From CAZSDP01 sp964605665 (GTDB taxonomy: Bacteria; Planctomycetota; UBA8108; UBA1146): DNA of 20,800 nucleotides. Positions 1 through 8,114 of the stretch are shown in pieces. Location of the stretch: assembly GCA_964605665.1 (NCBI GenBank), contig CAZSDP010000042.1, positions 1 through 20,800 of the forward strand, given 5' to 3'. Below the pieces are notes generated by a model. The model was not told where the DNA came from, did not search any database, and worked only from the letters and a program-made list of their open reading frames with translations. The number at the start of each line of letters is the position of its first letter. The stretch's first letter is position 1. A program made the position numbers and the translations under genes.

Positions 1-454
1 GAGCCACGATCGGGTCGATCCCTGGGGCGTCGCTCGCAGATGCACTTTCCGCCCCCGACAGCTCTTCCCAACCATGCTCATGACCACTCACTCGATGCCG
101 GCGGCGTGCCACATCCAAGGATGTCCTCTGCACAATCGCCAAGAACCAACCTGAAAATCTCTCTGGCTGTCGAAGAGTCGAAATCTTCTGCCAGGTCTTG
201 AAGAATGCCTCTTGCAGAGAGTCAGCCGCAAGATGGCTGTCCCCCAACATCCCATAAGCCTTCGCTGCCGCCACCCGCTGATGCCGCTCGATCAAAACCG
301 CAAAAGCATCTCGATCGCCTCGTTGAGCCCGCTCCACCAACTCTCTCAACTTCGAAGGAGAGAGTTCCCCTGCTGGCGTCGGTTGCGAAGATTGCGGATC
401 GGCTCCCCGACTCAAGCCATCGCGATCAGCATCGGGAGTCCGCTCCTCCGCCAT
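1..454 (-). CDS. ECF-type RNA polymerase sigma factor, C-terminus beyond the left edge
   Basis: Partial gene read leftwards off the window edge; about 151 residues are visible. After a polar N-terminus of about 38 residues comes a typical sigma-70 region 2: LRELVERAQRGDRDAF, a helix around ERHQRVAAAKAYGMLGD, then LAADSLQEAFFKTWQKI, and the core-binding and -10 recognition stretch FSGWFLAIVQRTSLDVARRR. Region 4 (the -35 reader) lies outside the window, so the ECF subgroup cannot be named. The ATG at 454 is chosen because GGGGAGG lies 6 nt upstream. The same frame stays open without a stop for another 125 or so codons, up to a TAA near 829. A GTG at 769 also has a GGAGGG upstream, so a longer N-terminal extension is possible. 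Such factors direct core polymerase to stress or envelope regulons. No anti-sigma gene is seen on the visible side. Family call is firm, start less so. Confidence 0.85.
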   Translation of the reverse strand, partial: MAEERTPDADRDGLSRGADPQSSQPTPAGELSPSKLRELVERAQRGDRDAFAVLIERHQRVAAAKAYGMLGDSHLAADSLQEAFFKTWQKISTLRQPERFSGWFLAIVQRTSLDVARRRHRVSGHEHGWEELSGAESASASDAPGIDPIVA

Positions 455-862
455 CAACGCCTCCCCGCAATTCTGCTTGAACTTGGGGGGGCTAGCATGA
501 GCGCGATGGAGAGCACTCGGTATCGCCTCTCTCTCCAAATCGGTGACGCCAGACGACCGAGCTCGCCCAACTTGACCGACGAGGTCCGGGGAATCCCCCT
601 CTGCCCTCGGTGTTTGCTCTGAATCGAAGAGTAAAGTTGATCGGTCATCGCAGGCGGGATCGATCGGCGATACTTGCCGAGCCGTTTGAGTTTGAGAGGG
701 CATTCTGAAGCGGGAACGAAGCGCCGGCGTCGATCGATTCGAATTCGCACTCTCTCGGTCGCTCTTCACTCTCGCAGCCCTCCACAGGTATAAGACGGTG
801 CGATTGAGCAGATCCCGCGATCGAATTTAGCTGCCGCCAATTTCGAACACTGATGCAGCCCC
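455..862. other. Long gap between rsgA and the sigma-factor gene
   Basis: This stretch of 408 bases lies between the rsgA stop and the preferred sigma-factor start. On the minus strand it is open in the sigma-factor frame from about 826 onward. The encoded sequence is polar and low in recognisable motifs, so it may be an N-terminal extension or chance. No RNA gene, terminator or clear promoter was recognised. Confidence 0.4.
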
Positions 863-1765
863 TCATTGTGGATCCTGTTCGAGAATTGACGCGAGGATTC
901 CAAGATAGCTGCGATAGCGCCGAAAATTGATCTCTTCACCTTCGACAGCGTCGAGAATGGCGCAATTCGGCTCCTCTCGATGAAGACAGTCTCCGAATCG
1001 ACACTTCCCCAAATGTGGCCGGAACTCGGGAAAACAGGCGGCAAGCTCTCCCGCGGAGAGCGCCCAAAGGGCGTAATCTCGAAATCCGGGAGTGTCGAGA
1101 ACCGCCCCTCCCCCCTCGAGCGGGTACCAAGTCACGGCGGTGGTGGTGTGCCGGCCTTTTTCATTCGCACTGCTGACATCACCCACCCGAAGACTCTCAC
1201 CCACAATCGGCCCGATCAGCGAGCTCTTCCCAACGCCAGATGGTCCAGAGACCACTGTCGCTCGACCCCGAAGTACCTCTTTGAGCTGATCAAGTCCTTC
1301 ACCGGTCACGTGGCTGGTCTTTAATACTCGGTATCCCACCGACTCATACACATCAAGGATCGAAACGATCTCATCGGTCAGCCCTAGGTCACACTTGTTG
1401 ATCACGATGGTCGCATCGAGTTCCGAATTCTCCGCTGCAATCAACAGTCGATCTAGGGCACCGAACTTCGGTCGAGGTCGCGCTGCTGCGAACACCCCGA
1501 CCACCTGATGCACATTTGCAGCGATGATCAGCTCGCGCCCACGTCCCGACTCTCGTCGCCGCGACAAGACCTTGTCTCGTTCAAGAATGCGATCGACACA
1601 GCCACAACCTGGTCCGCTCACTGTGAATTCGACGAGGTCACCGACGACGATGGCGTTCGATCCCCGTCGGCGAAGAACTCCCCTCAACTCGCAAGAGAAC
1701 GTCTCCCCTTCCGAGTGAACGAGAACCTCTCGGCTCGATCGAAAAGTCACCTGCCCAGTGCGCAT
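863..1765 (-). CDS. rsgA: Ribosome small-subunit-dependent GTPase RsgA
   Basis: RsgA is a cytoplasmic GTPase that assists late maturation of the 30S subunit; its GTPase is stimulated by the small subunit. The 300-residue protein has the diagnostic circular permutation of this family. An N-terminal OB fold (about 1-85) is followed by the G4 motif NKCD (123-126), then the P-loop GPSGVGKS (174-181), the switch I-like KGRHTTT (203-209) and G3 DTPG (224-227). The C-terminal zinc knuckle has C255, C260, H262 and C268 in the CxxGDCxHxxEPNC pattern. Length is normal for the family. The ATG has GGAGG about 7 nt upstream. It starts 49 nt after the purB stop on the same strand, so the two are probably co-transcribed. 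No key residue is missing. Confidence 0.97.
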   Translation of the reverse strand: MRTGQVTFRSSREVLVHSEGETFSCELRGVLRRRGSNAIVVGDLVEFTVSGPGCGCVDRILERDKVLSRRRESGRGRELIIAANVHQVVGVFAAARPRPKFGALDRLLIAAENSELDATIVINKCDLGLTDEIVSILDVYESVGYRVLKTSHVTGEGLDQLKEVLRGRATVVSGPSGVGKSSLIGPIVGESLRVGDVSSANEKGRHTTTAVTWYPLEGGGAVLDTPGFRDYALWALSAGELAACFPEFRPHLGKCRFGDCLHREEPNCAILDAVEGEEINFRRYRSYLGILASILEQDPQ

Positions 1766-1814
1766 CGGTCACCTCCAGGTCCCTTTCGAATCTTAAGCGA
1801 ACCGGGTCCCGCCG

Positions 1815-3302
1815 TCACACTTCGAGCTCTGACGGCGGAAGCTCCTCCGGTGTCGGGAGCGAGTCGACGACCCCATCGAGATAGGCGATCGTCTGCTGAG
1901 ACGCCAATCCGATGAATCGAGAGGACTCCCAGGGAGGGAGCCGGCGAACCAAGGGTCCAAGAACCTCGTCCTCTTCCAACCACTGTCGCAGAGGGTTCGG
2001 TCCTCCCTCGTTCACCATTTTCTCCTTCGCCCGCCAAGAGAGTTGACGGATCCGCTCGTGAAGCTCCTGGCGATCGCCACCCTCACTGACCGCCCCCATC
2101 AAAATCTCCTCGGCCGCCATGAACGGAAGCTGATCGGCAATGCGACGTTCGATCACCTGGGGAACTGTGGTCAGTCCTTCCGCGACGTTTTGGAGAGTCA
2201 CCAGAATCGCATCTGCGGTGAGAAACGCCTGAGGGATTGCGACTCGACGATGTGCGCTGTCGTCGAGGGTCCGCTCCATCCACTGGGTCGCAGCCAAGGT
2301 CGCGAGGCCAGGAGAGATCGACATCAGGTGCCGTGCAAGTGAGCAGAGTCGTTCCGCACGCATCGGATTTCGTTTGTAGGGCATCGCGGAAGATCCGACT
2401 TGAGACTTTTCGTAAGGCTCTTCCAACTCGCCAAAACTCTGGAGCAATCGAAGATCTGTTGCGAGCTTGTGAACGACGACCCCGAGCTCGCCGAGTCGAC
2501 CGATGATCCTAAAATCCCAATTTCTGGGATAAGTCTGCCCCGTCAGGGGAAACACCGTCTCGAATCCAACTCTCTCGGCAACCAGACTCTCCAACTTCGC
2601 AACTTGTTCCGCATCGCCGTCGAACAAGTGAAGAAAGGAAGCCTGGGTCCCGGTCGTTCCTTTGACTCCCCTCAATGGGAGCCGCTCTGCTATGTCCGCG
2701 ATCTCCCGGTAACAATCGACGAGGTCTTGGATCCAAAGAGCGCAACGCTTTCCGACTGTCGTCAGCTGGGCTGGCTGAAGGTGAGTCATCCCCAAAGTCG
2801 GCACATCTGCATGCTCTCTCGCAAATCGACCGAAGGCCTGAATCACCTTGATCAGACGGTTCGAAACCAAGCCCAGAGCGCGGCGCATCAATATCAAATC
2901 GGCGTTGTCGGTCACAAAGCAGCTCGTGGCTCCCAAGTGAATGATCCCTCTTGCCGAAGGGGCGACTTCTCCGAATGCGTGGATGTGCGCCATGACATCA
3001 TGACGAAGTTCTTTTTCGAACTTTGCTACCCGGTCGAGGTCGATCTCATCTCGAGCTGACCGTAACTCTGCGATCTGCTCTTCACTGATGGAGATTCCCA
3101 GCTCTCGCTCCGACTCGGCAAGCGCGATCCAAAGATCTCGCCAAACTGCCGCGCGGTTTAATGGAGAGAACAGTTCTCTCATCTCAGTTGACGCATAACG
3201 ATCAGAAATAGGGTCGACGTACTGATCTCGGCTCACTGTCGTATCTCTCGATGAAGGGGTCTGCTCGGCCTCTGCCGTTTCACCTGGTAAGGAACTGCCC
3301 AC
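1815..3302 (-). CDS. purB: Adenylosuccinate lyase, human/eukaryote-like subtype
   Basis: PurB catalyses two steps of purine synthesis: SAICAR to AICAR plus fumarate, and adenylosuccinate to AMP plus fumarate. The fumarase/aspartase-superfamily signature GSSAMPYKRNP is at 303-313, with the mobile-loop catalytic serine. The second catalytic histidine is H174 in TLGMTHLQPAQ, and a conserved HDVMAH block lies at 101-106. From memory, the sequence resembles human ADSL much more than E. coli or Bacillus PurB, through RHDVMAH, IIHLGATSC, QPAQLTTVGKR, GVKGTTGTQASFL and ERTLDDSAHRR. At 495 residues it is close to human ADSL (484). The start is a GTG at 3302 with weak GGAAG upstream. A GTG at 3236 (residue 23, preceded by GAGAG) would give an N-terminus nearer the human one. 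It leads rsgA in the same direction and is divergent from the plus-strand metalloprotease-like gene. Confidence 0.95.
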   Translation of the reverse strand: MGSSLPGETAEAEQTPSSRDTTVSRDQYVDPISDRYASTEMRELFSPLNRAAVWRDLWIALAESERELGISISEEQIAELRSARDEIDLDRVAKFEKELRHDVMAHIHAFGEVAPSARGIIHLGATSCFVTDNADLILMRRALGLVSNRLIKVIQAFGRFAREHADVPTLGMTHLQPAQLTTVGKRCALWIQDLVDCYREIADIAERLPLRGVKGTTGTQASFLHLFDGDAEQVAKLESLVAERVGFETVFPLTGQTYPRNWDFRIIGRLGELGVVVHKLATDLRLLQSFGELEEPYEKSQVGSSAMPYKRNPMRAERLCSLARHLMSISPGLATLAATQWMERTLDDSAHRRVAIPQAFLTADAILVTLQNVAEGLTTVPQVIERRIADQLPFMAAEEILMGAVSEGGDRQELHERIRQLSWRAKEKMVNEGGPNPLRQWLEEDEVLGPLVRRLPPWESSRFIGLASQQTIAYLDGVVDSLPTPEELPPSELEV

Positions 3303-3547
3303 GTACTCTCGCTTCCGGTCACTGAAATCACCACCTCCGCGACGAATAATTCACTGAGAAAAATCGTCGAAGAGCTCCCCCGATTGTGCCGATAGCAGGG
3401 ATGCGATGCTTCCCGCTCACGGGAAGCTCGATTTCGGGCCCGACGCACGACAAGAAACGGGCCGACCTCACGACAGGACAATGCTAGAGGTCGGAGGTCA
3501 CCGCCGCAGCGTCGCCAAGGCGGTGACGAGGGGGAGGATCATCACCG
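3303..3547. promoter_or_regulatory. Divergent intergenic region with two perfect hairpins
   Basis: This region must carry the promoters of purB (leftward) and the metalloprotease-like gene (rightward). No convincing -35/-10 pair was found for either. Two perfect dyads stand out. GCTTCCCG/CGGGAAGC lies at 3408-3427 with a CTCA loop, and GTCACCGCC/GGCGGTGAC at 3497-3527 with a 13-nt loop. The second sits just upstream of the Shine-Dalgarno GGGGAGG (about 3531-3537) of the plus-strand gene, so it could act as an mRNA structure or an operator. Confidence 0.45.
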
Positions 3548-5332
3548 GTGAATAGACAAGTCGTCAACCGCACCCTGGTCCTTTTAGCTCTCTTCCTGCC
3601 ATCTCTTCAGCCTCCCCCCCTCTTCGGAGACGAAATCCACCTTCGAAATGGGCGGATGATCGGTGGCCAGATCATCCTAGAAACGTCCAAAAAGCTCGTT
3701 ATTGAGGTGCCTTACGGCAAACTCACCCTCAACCGCGATGAAGTCCTCAAGGTCGTCCGGGAGAGTGAATCCGAATACCTGAGAGAGGCCAGTGAACGGG
3801 TCTACCGGGCGGGAGATGTTGAAGGGGCACTCGATCTTCTCCGACGCCGATTGTCCCTGGAGCCGCAGAACCCTCTGCTCGAGGAACAGTTGCTCACTCA
3901 GCTCCAGCTCGCGACCGGGCTTTGGATCGAATCTCGACAATTGGAGAAAGCGCTGGAGGGAGTAGAAGAACTCTCGACTCGCGGAGCTGACTCTTCCATT
4001 GTCGATCGATACCAAGAGCAAATCGGGAAGATCCAGAGTCAGTGCCACCAGAAGGAACGCCTCGCGATCGAAGCCTGGAACGAAGGGGCAAGTGCCGAGG
4101 CCTATCGACTCTGGCAAGAACTGCGCAGTGAATTTCCGTTTCGAGCTGAAGATTGGCGAAAGCCCCTGGGAGCTGCTGCTCTGCGCCTCGGACACAATGA
4201 TCTGCTCGGGCGTCGACTCGATGCGGCTCGCACGATGTATCTCGATGCTCTCGAGCTCGATCCGGAGCTGCTCCCCGCCCTACGGGAACCTCTCGCGCTT
4301 TGCGAAGTAGAACGGTTACGGCCGCTTCTTGAGGTGGGGAACTACCCGCTAGCGGATCAGAGACTGATAGCAGCCCTCGAGATCCTCCCCGACGAGCCGG
4401 CGCTGCTTTTTCACCGAGCTCTCATCGCCGAAGCGACCGGCTCCGATCGGGCTGCAGCGAAGATCTACTCAAAGCTCGCAGGAAAAGAGAACCGCACCAT
4501 TCGAGGGCACCAGTATCTGGAAGAACTCAGGAAGCGGGCCGCGCATCAGATACAGACCGGAGTTCGCCTCGAATTTGCGGAAGAGATCGCTCCAAAGAGC
4601 GGCCAAGCTATCGAGCAAGGTTCTTGGGAATCGATACGAACCGAGCCATTTCTGGTGCACTTCCAGCGAGGCTTCGAAGTTGCTCCGGTCATTGATGCAC
4701 TCCAACGAAACCTACAGAGACTCGAATCGGAGTGGTTCGGGAATCAACAGACACTCCCTCGAGAACGAGAAGTGTCGGTGTACTTGCACCCCGATCGAGT
4801 CGCGCTCAAGAAACGAGCCGGGGTAGAGGTCAAGAACTGCGATGGATTCGTCAAAGTTGATCGCAAGTACGGAATCTTGTTGAAACAAGAGATCCACCTG
4901 AATTCGAGCGCAAAACTCCTCACCACAGGTGTGATCCCTCACGAACTTGCCCATCTACTCCTGCCATATCGAATCGGCCGTGGCCTACGATTGGCTCCAT
5001 GGCTCGACGAGGGCATTGCCTGTAACGAAGAACCGCAATTGCTGCGTCGGCATCGGCGTCGCACACTTCTCGACACCCTTCAAAAAGGTTCATTGCAAAA
5101 CCTGCACGACCTCTTCAACGCAGAGACGATCCCGAGCAACGATCGAGGGGTCTTCTACGCCCAATCTGCTTCCGTCGTCGAATTTCTGCGGGAGCGACTC
5201 GGAATACGGGACACCCTCACCTTCGCTCGAATGTATGCGCTGAAAGGCGCTGAGCCTGCCTTGAGGGAGATTGCTGGCTACGCTACCGTGGGAGACTTAC
5301 AACTCGCCTGGTCGGAGTGGCTCTTGAAATAG
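3548..5332 (+). CDS. Secreted TPR protein with gluzincin-type HExxH peptidase domain
   Basis: The 594-residue protein begins with an export signal (hydrophobic 9-20, then PPPLFG). A short beta-rich segment follows (about 28-72: IHLRNGRMIGGQI, IEVPYGKLTLNRDEV), a fold often seen at the start of planctomycete exported proteins. TPR-like helical repeats fill about 75-330 (for example GDVEGALDLLRRRLSLEPQNP). The C-terminal domain has the zinc motif HELAH (465-469) and a downstream WLDEG (485-489) whose E488 is the expected third ligand, as in the Peptidase_MA/M1-like gluzincins. An active protease is therefore plausible, although substrate is unknown and some relatives are inactive. The start is GTG, preceded by GGGGAGG. 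The TonB-family gene follows after 52 nt in the same direction and is probably co-transcribed. Confidence 0.85.
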   Translation: MNRQVVNRTLVLLALFLPSLQPPPLFGDEIHLRNGRMIGGQIILETSKKLVIEVPYGKLTLNRDEVLKVVRESESEYLREASERVYRAGDVEGALDLLRRRLSLEPQNPLLEEQLLTQLQLATGLWIESRQLEKALEGVEELSTRGADSSIVDRYQEQIGKIQSQCHQKERLAIEAWNEGASAEAYRLWQELRSEFPFRAEDWRKPLGAAALRLGHNDLLGRRLDAARTMYLDALELDPELLPALREPLALCEVERLRPLLEVGNYPLADQRLIAALEILPDEPALLFHRALIAEATGSDRAAAKIYSKLAGKENRTIRGHQYLEELRKRAAHQIQTGVRLEFAEEIAPKSGQAIEQGSWESIRTEPFLVHFQRGFEVAPVIDALQRNLQRLESEWFGNQQTLPREREVSVYLHPDRVALKKRAGVEVKNCDGFVKVDRKYGILLKQEIHLNSSAKLLTTGVIPHELAHLLLPYRIGRGLRLAPWLDEGIACNEEPQLLRRHRRRTLLDTLQKGSLQNLHDLFNAETIPSNDRGVFYAQSASVVEFLRERLGIRDTLTFARMYALKGAEPALREIAGYATVGDLQLAWSEWLLK

Positions 5333-5384
5333 TCCGTGGGCCGCCAAAACCCGGGGAGTCAGTACTCTGGGGAGATGGGGATCT

Positions 5385-6170
5385 GTGGACGATCGAACGC
5401 TCAATCTCGCTCTTTGGATCTCTCTCACCCTCCATCTGCTCGTCCTGATTCTCCTCCCCGATCCAACAGAAGCGCGGGCGGAACAACCGATCGCCCTCGA
5501 AGTCGAGTGGATTGCTGCATCTGTCGAGACTCTCCCCGCCGACCTCGAGGCTGTCCCCCTCAGGCAGGAAGCCCCTCCCGAAGTGCCGGAACCGCTGCCG
5601 GAGGCAGAGGAGCCGGACTCCTCGACGATTGAAGAGATCGCCGACCTGCCGGCGCCAGCGCCTCTCGATCCGCTCCCACCGCAGGATGAGACAACTCCTC
5701 CGACCGAGACGGAACCGACGACCGCAATCGACCCCCTCCCCGAACCCGATACCGGCCCAGAAGATCGGTCAACGATCGCGGAAGAGGAGGAATCGGAGAG
5801 GGTCTCCCCCGAGGATCTCGAGCGCATCGAGGAACTCCTTCGAACCACCCGCCTCCAAGTCGATGCGCGCCGCGGCACCGAACGCTACCAGATGGTGGAA
5901 GTCCGTGAACGAGTCCTCCGCGCGCTTCAGGAAATCCACCCTGGAACTCGAGTCGTCGCCCGTGACGCGGCCCGCTTTCGATGCCTGATGTCATTCTCCG
6001 TCGACGAGGATGGTTATATCTTCGACCTTGGATTGCGTTTTCCCCCTGGAAGTGCATTGGATGCCCGGACTATCGAAGGGGCGGTGATCGCATTGAGCCC
6101 GCTCAGCCCTCCTCCACCAGAAGTTTCGACGCCACTCTCGATTGAGTGGCAGATCGACTTCTTAGACTGA
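5385..6170 (+). CDS. TonB-family energy-transducer-like protein
   Basis: The 261 residues have the three-part TonB layout. A single N-terminal membrane anchor (about 9-24, SLTLHLLVLILL) is followed by a long Pro/Glu-rich periplasmic spacer (about 35-145). The C-terminal domain (about 195-260) matches the TonB_C pattern: SFSVDEDGYIFDLGL, LDARTIEGAVIALSPLSPPPP and a final beta strand SIEWQIDF. TonB proteins transmit proton-motive force from ExbB/ExbD to outer-membrane receptors. No exbB, exbD or receptor gene is visible here, so a different role (TolA-like or scaffold) is possible. The spacer is acidic, not the Pro/Lys type of E. coli TonB. The start is a GTG with GGGGAG about 10 nt upstream, 52 nt behind the metalloprotease-like gene. 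The gene ends just before the minisatellite. Confidence 0.75.
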   Translation: MDDRTLNLALWISLTLHLLVLILLPDPTEARAEQPIALEVEWIAASVETLPADLEAVPLRQEAPPEVPEPLPEAEEPDSSTIEEIADLPAPAPLDPLPPQDETTPPTETEPTTAIDPLPEPDTGPEDRSTIAEEEESERVSPEDLERIEELLRTTRLQVDARRGTERYQMVEVRERVLRALQEIHPGTRVVARDAARFRCLMSFSVDEDGYIFDLGLRFPPGSALDARTIEGAVIALSPLSPPPPEVSTPLSIEWQIDFLD

Positions 6171-6205
6171 GACGCCATGCTCACTCGAGTTCCACGGCGA
6201 TTCCG

Positions 6206-6393
6206 TTCAAAGACGCTGCCCTTCAAAGACACTGCCCTTCAAAGACNNNNNNNNNNNNNNNNNNNNNNNNNNNNNNNNNNNNNNNNNNNNNNNNNNNNNN
6301 NNNNNNNNNNNNNNNNNNNNNNNNNNNNNNNNNNNNNNNNNNNNNNTTCAAAGACGCTGCCCTTCAAAGACACTGCCCTTCAAAGACGCTGCC
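6206..6393. repeat. 16-bp minisatellite, two alternating variants, interrupted by an assembly gap
   Basis: The unit is TTCAAAGACGCTGCCC, alternating with TTCAAAGACACTGCCC (one G/A difference), so the higher-order period is 32 bp. Before the gap lie 6206-6221, 6222-6237 and a partial copy at 6238-6246. After it lie 6347-6362, 6363-6378 and 6379-6393, the last decaying at its end. The array lies between convergent genes and therefore outside coding sequence. There are no spacers, so it is not a CRISPR. The true copy number is hidden by the gap. Confidence 0.95.
6247..6346. other. Assembly gap of 100 N
   Basis: Exactly 100 unresolved bases lie inside the 16-bp minisatellite. A round 100 is a usual placeholder for a scaffold gap of unknown size, so distances across it should not be trusted. 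The assembly probably broke because of the repeat. Confidence 0.97.
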
Positions 6394-6404
6394 GCTAAAT
6401 AGAA

Positions 6405-6440
6405 CGGGGGCGCGACCGGCTCAAGCCGACCGCACCCCCG
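6405..6440 (-). terminator. Long hairpin terminator for the leftward lipoprotein operon
   Basis: Read on the minus strand, CGGGGGTGCGGTCGGC and GCCGGTCGCGCCCCCG form a 16-bp stem with a TTGA loop, followed by TTCTATTT. Three of the pairs are G:U in the leftward transcript but would be A/C mismatches in a rightward one. The element is therefore tuned to the minus strand. It lies 22 nt beyond the stop codon of the propeller lipoprotein. The T-run is interrupted, so termination strength is uncertain. Confidence 0.7.
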
Positions 6441-6462
6441 ATCAACATACTCCAACTGAGAA

Positions 6463-7761
6463 TCAGCGACGTGGCCGGATCGCCTGAACCACGCCGTCGC
6501 GGTGATTGACCAAGAAGAGTCGACCCCACCAAGCTTTGTCCGCTCCAAGATTCGCATCCTGGCCGAGAACTTGGTCGAAGCCTGCGGTCTCCAGAGTCCA
6601 ATCGAGCTGTCCCGAATCGAGCCGAATTGCTTGGACATTTCCGTCGGTATCGAGTGCATAGAGATGGACCGAGTCTGCCGCCAAGCACTCCACGATCCCC
6701 TTCGCTTCCCAGCGAAGTTCACCACGAACCGCACCCAATGCGTGGGCTTTCCAGACGACGGCTCCCCCGGGGCGACTCTCACGAGTGACGGTCACCACCC
6801 AATCTCGGAACGCGAAAGGATCTTGGACAATCGGGGCTCCACTCGCATAGCTCCAGCGGATCAATCCTTCTGAACCGACATCCTCAACGCAGTAGAGCTT
6901 GTAATCCCAAGATCCAAAGAAGATTCGATCGCCATAGACGAGTGGGCTGGTCGTGACCCGACCTCCCGTCTTCAATCGCCAGGAGCGGCCAGGAACGTAA
7001 CCACCGCCCCGCGTCAGGCAGTAGAGTTGGTTGTCCTCACTGCCAAAGTACACATTCGCATCCCCAGCGGTCGCTTCGGCAGTAATCGAGTCATCGGTGA
7101 TGTAGCTCCACTGCTCGAGCTGAGTCTTCTTGTTGATCGCATACAGCCTGCGGTTCCAGGACCCCAGATAGACATGGTCTTGATCGGCAATTGGCCCGGT
7201 AGAAACCGGGAAGGTGAGCCGAGATCCGAAGTTCTTCTGCCCGTAGCGATCGTCAAGGCCGACCAGCTCATCTTCTTGCACGATGAAGAGTTCGTCGGGA
7301 TTCGCCGCTCGAATCTCCCGGGGATAGCGATACACAAAGGGCTGAAACTCCAATTTCTCCCGCAACGGATGGAACCAGACACTCAAGCCTGATTCGCCAT
7401 CGAGTTTCTCGAGAATGAACGGGTGATCCGAACTGGGACGCACCACGTAGACGTTTCCAGAAACACAGAACGCCTGAACAATCGGACCGCCAGTTGGATT
7501 GCTCCACAACTCTCGGAAGCCGATCTCCTCTAGACGAATCTCGGTGATTTCCGTCTCTCCCCCGCGGCTATCCCCCAATGAGCGGGATGCCAACGCCGAA
7601 GAAGATCCCGACGACTTATGGGAGGTCCCACCGCAACCGATCGCGAAGAGACAGATGGCCAAGGCGAAGGCCACGAAGCCATAGGCTCTCGGGCGCGAGC
7701 TCAGCGCGCAGTTTGGGAGTATCTGCACCGTATTCGAACCTTTCTGAAGCGACTCGATCAA
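6463..7761 (-). CDS. PQQ-type beta-propeller lipoprotein (BamB-like fold)
   Basis: The 432-residue protein has a lipoprotein signal peptide: hydrophobic stretch about 28-42 (FVAFALAICLFAIG) and lipid-modified C43, then a Gly/Ser-rich linker. The mature part carries repeated blades of the PQQ_2/pyrrolo-quinoline-like type: DHVYLGSWNRRLYAINKKT, NVYFGSEDNQLYCL, RIFFGSWDYKLYCVEDV and HLYALDTDGNVQAIRLDSG. Each has the Trp or Tyr and Gly pattern of propeller repeats. Such proteins act as periplasmic or envelope scaffolds; BamB is the best known, but orthology is not shown here. The start is probably TTG at 7761, which overlaps the TGA of the upstream 99-aa gene as TTGA. A GTG at residue 12, with AAAGG upstream, would also keep the signal peptide. 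A strong hairpin follows the stop. Confidence 0.85.
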   Translation of the reverse strand: MIESLQKGSNTVQILPNCALSSRPRAYGFVAFALAICLFAIGCGGTSHKSSGSSSALASRSLGDSRGGETEITEIRLEEIGFRELWSNPTGGPIVQAFCVSGNVYVVRPSSDHPFILEKLDGESGLSVWFHPLREKLEFQPFVYRYPREIRAANPDELFIVQEDELVGLDDRYGQKNFGSRLTFPVSTGPIADQDHVYLGSWNRRLYAINKKTQLEQWSYITDDSITAEATAGDANVYFGSEDNQLYCLTRGGGYVPGRSWRLKTGGRVTTSPLVYGDRIFFGSWDYKLYCVEDVGSEGLIRWSYASGAPIVQDPFAFRDWVVTVTRESRPGGAVVWKAHALGAVRGELRWEAKGIVECLAADSVHLYALDTDGNVQAIRLDSGQLDWTLETAGFDQVLGQDANLGADKAWWGRLFLVNHRDGVVQAIRPRR

Positions 7762-8057
7762 CCCTCGTCTTCGAGGAACTCACCGAGGTCGATGTTTTGC
7801 TCATTTTCGTATCTCGCGAGGCGGTCGATCCGCTCGAGGTCTTCGTCGATCAAAGTCGCCAACTGGAAGATGAATGGCTTCCCTTGCCGACGCCCGATCA
7901 GATCTGCTCGCATTTCGTCCCAGGAACCGTCGTAGAGTTCATCACGGAGGATGAGCAAGGTCAACTCCTCCGCAACCAACGAATCGACGTATTCGCGGTG
8001 CCGGGTATCCCCCGGCCTCTCGCTCGACTTGTCGTTCAAGGGATCGGGACTTCCCAC
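7758..8057 (-). CDS. Conserved-looking small acidic protein, function unknown
   Basis: I do not recognise this 99-residue protein. From about residue 22 (EYVDSLVAEELTLLILRDEL) it is predicted to be largely helical and acidic. Distinct blocks are GSWDEMRADLIGRRQGKPF and DEDLERIDRLARYENEQN. It has no signal peptide or membrane segment, so it is probably cytoplasmic. Codon choice resembles its neighbours. The TGA overlaps the TTG start of the lipoprotein, which suggests translational coupling. The start is a GTG at 8057 within AGAGGGTG, with no ideal Shine-Dalgarno spacing; the TTG at residue 7 is an alternative. A 57-nt gap with a weak 5-bp hairpin separates it from the upstream secreted protein. 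It may be an accessory factor for the neighbouring envelope proteins, but that rests on location only. Confidence 0.65.
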   Translation of the reverse strand: MGSPDPLNDKSSERPGDTRHREYVDSLVAEELTLLILRDELYDGSWDEMRADLIGRRQGKPFIFQLATLIDEDLERIDRLARYENEQNIDLGEFLEDEG

Positions 8058-8114
8058 CCTCTAGGAATCAAAGCCCAGCCAAGAAGGCTCTGGCTTCGGC
8101 TCCTTGTTGAAAGA

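Noticed and set aside
645..866. Small minus-strand frame between rsgA and the sigma factor
   Set aside because: No homology or motif, no good ribosome-binding site, and it runs across the open frame of the sigma factor.
5297..5878. A 193-codon Ser-rich minus-strand open frame
   Set aside because: It is antisense to the TonB-family gene. Its Ser/Gly richness mirrors the Pro/Glu codons of the spacer.
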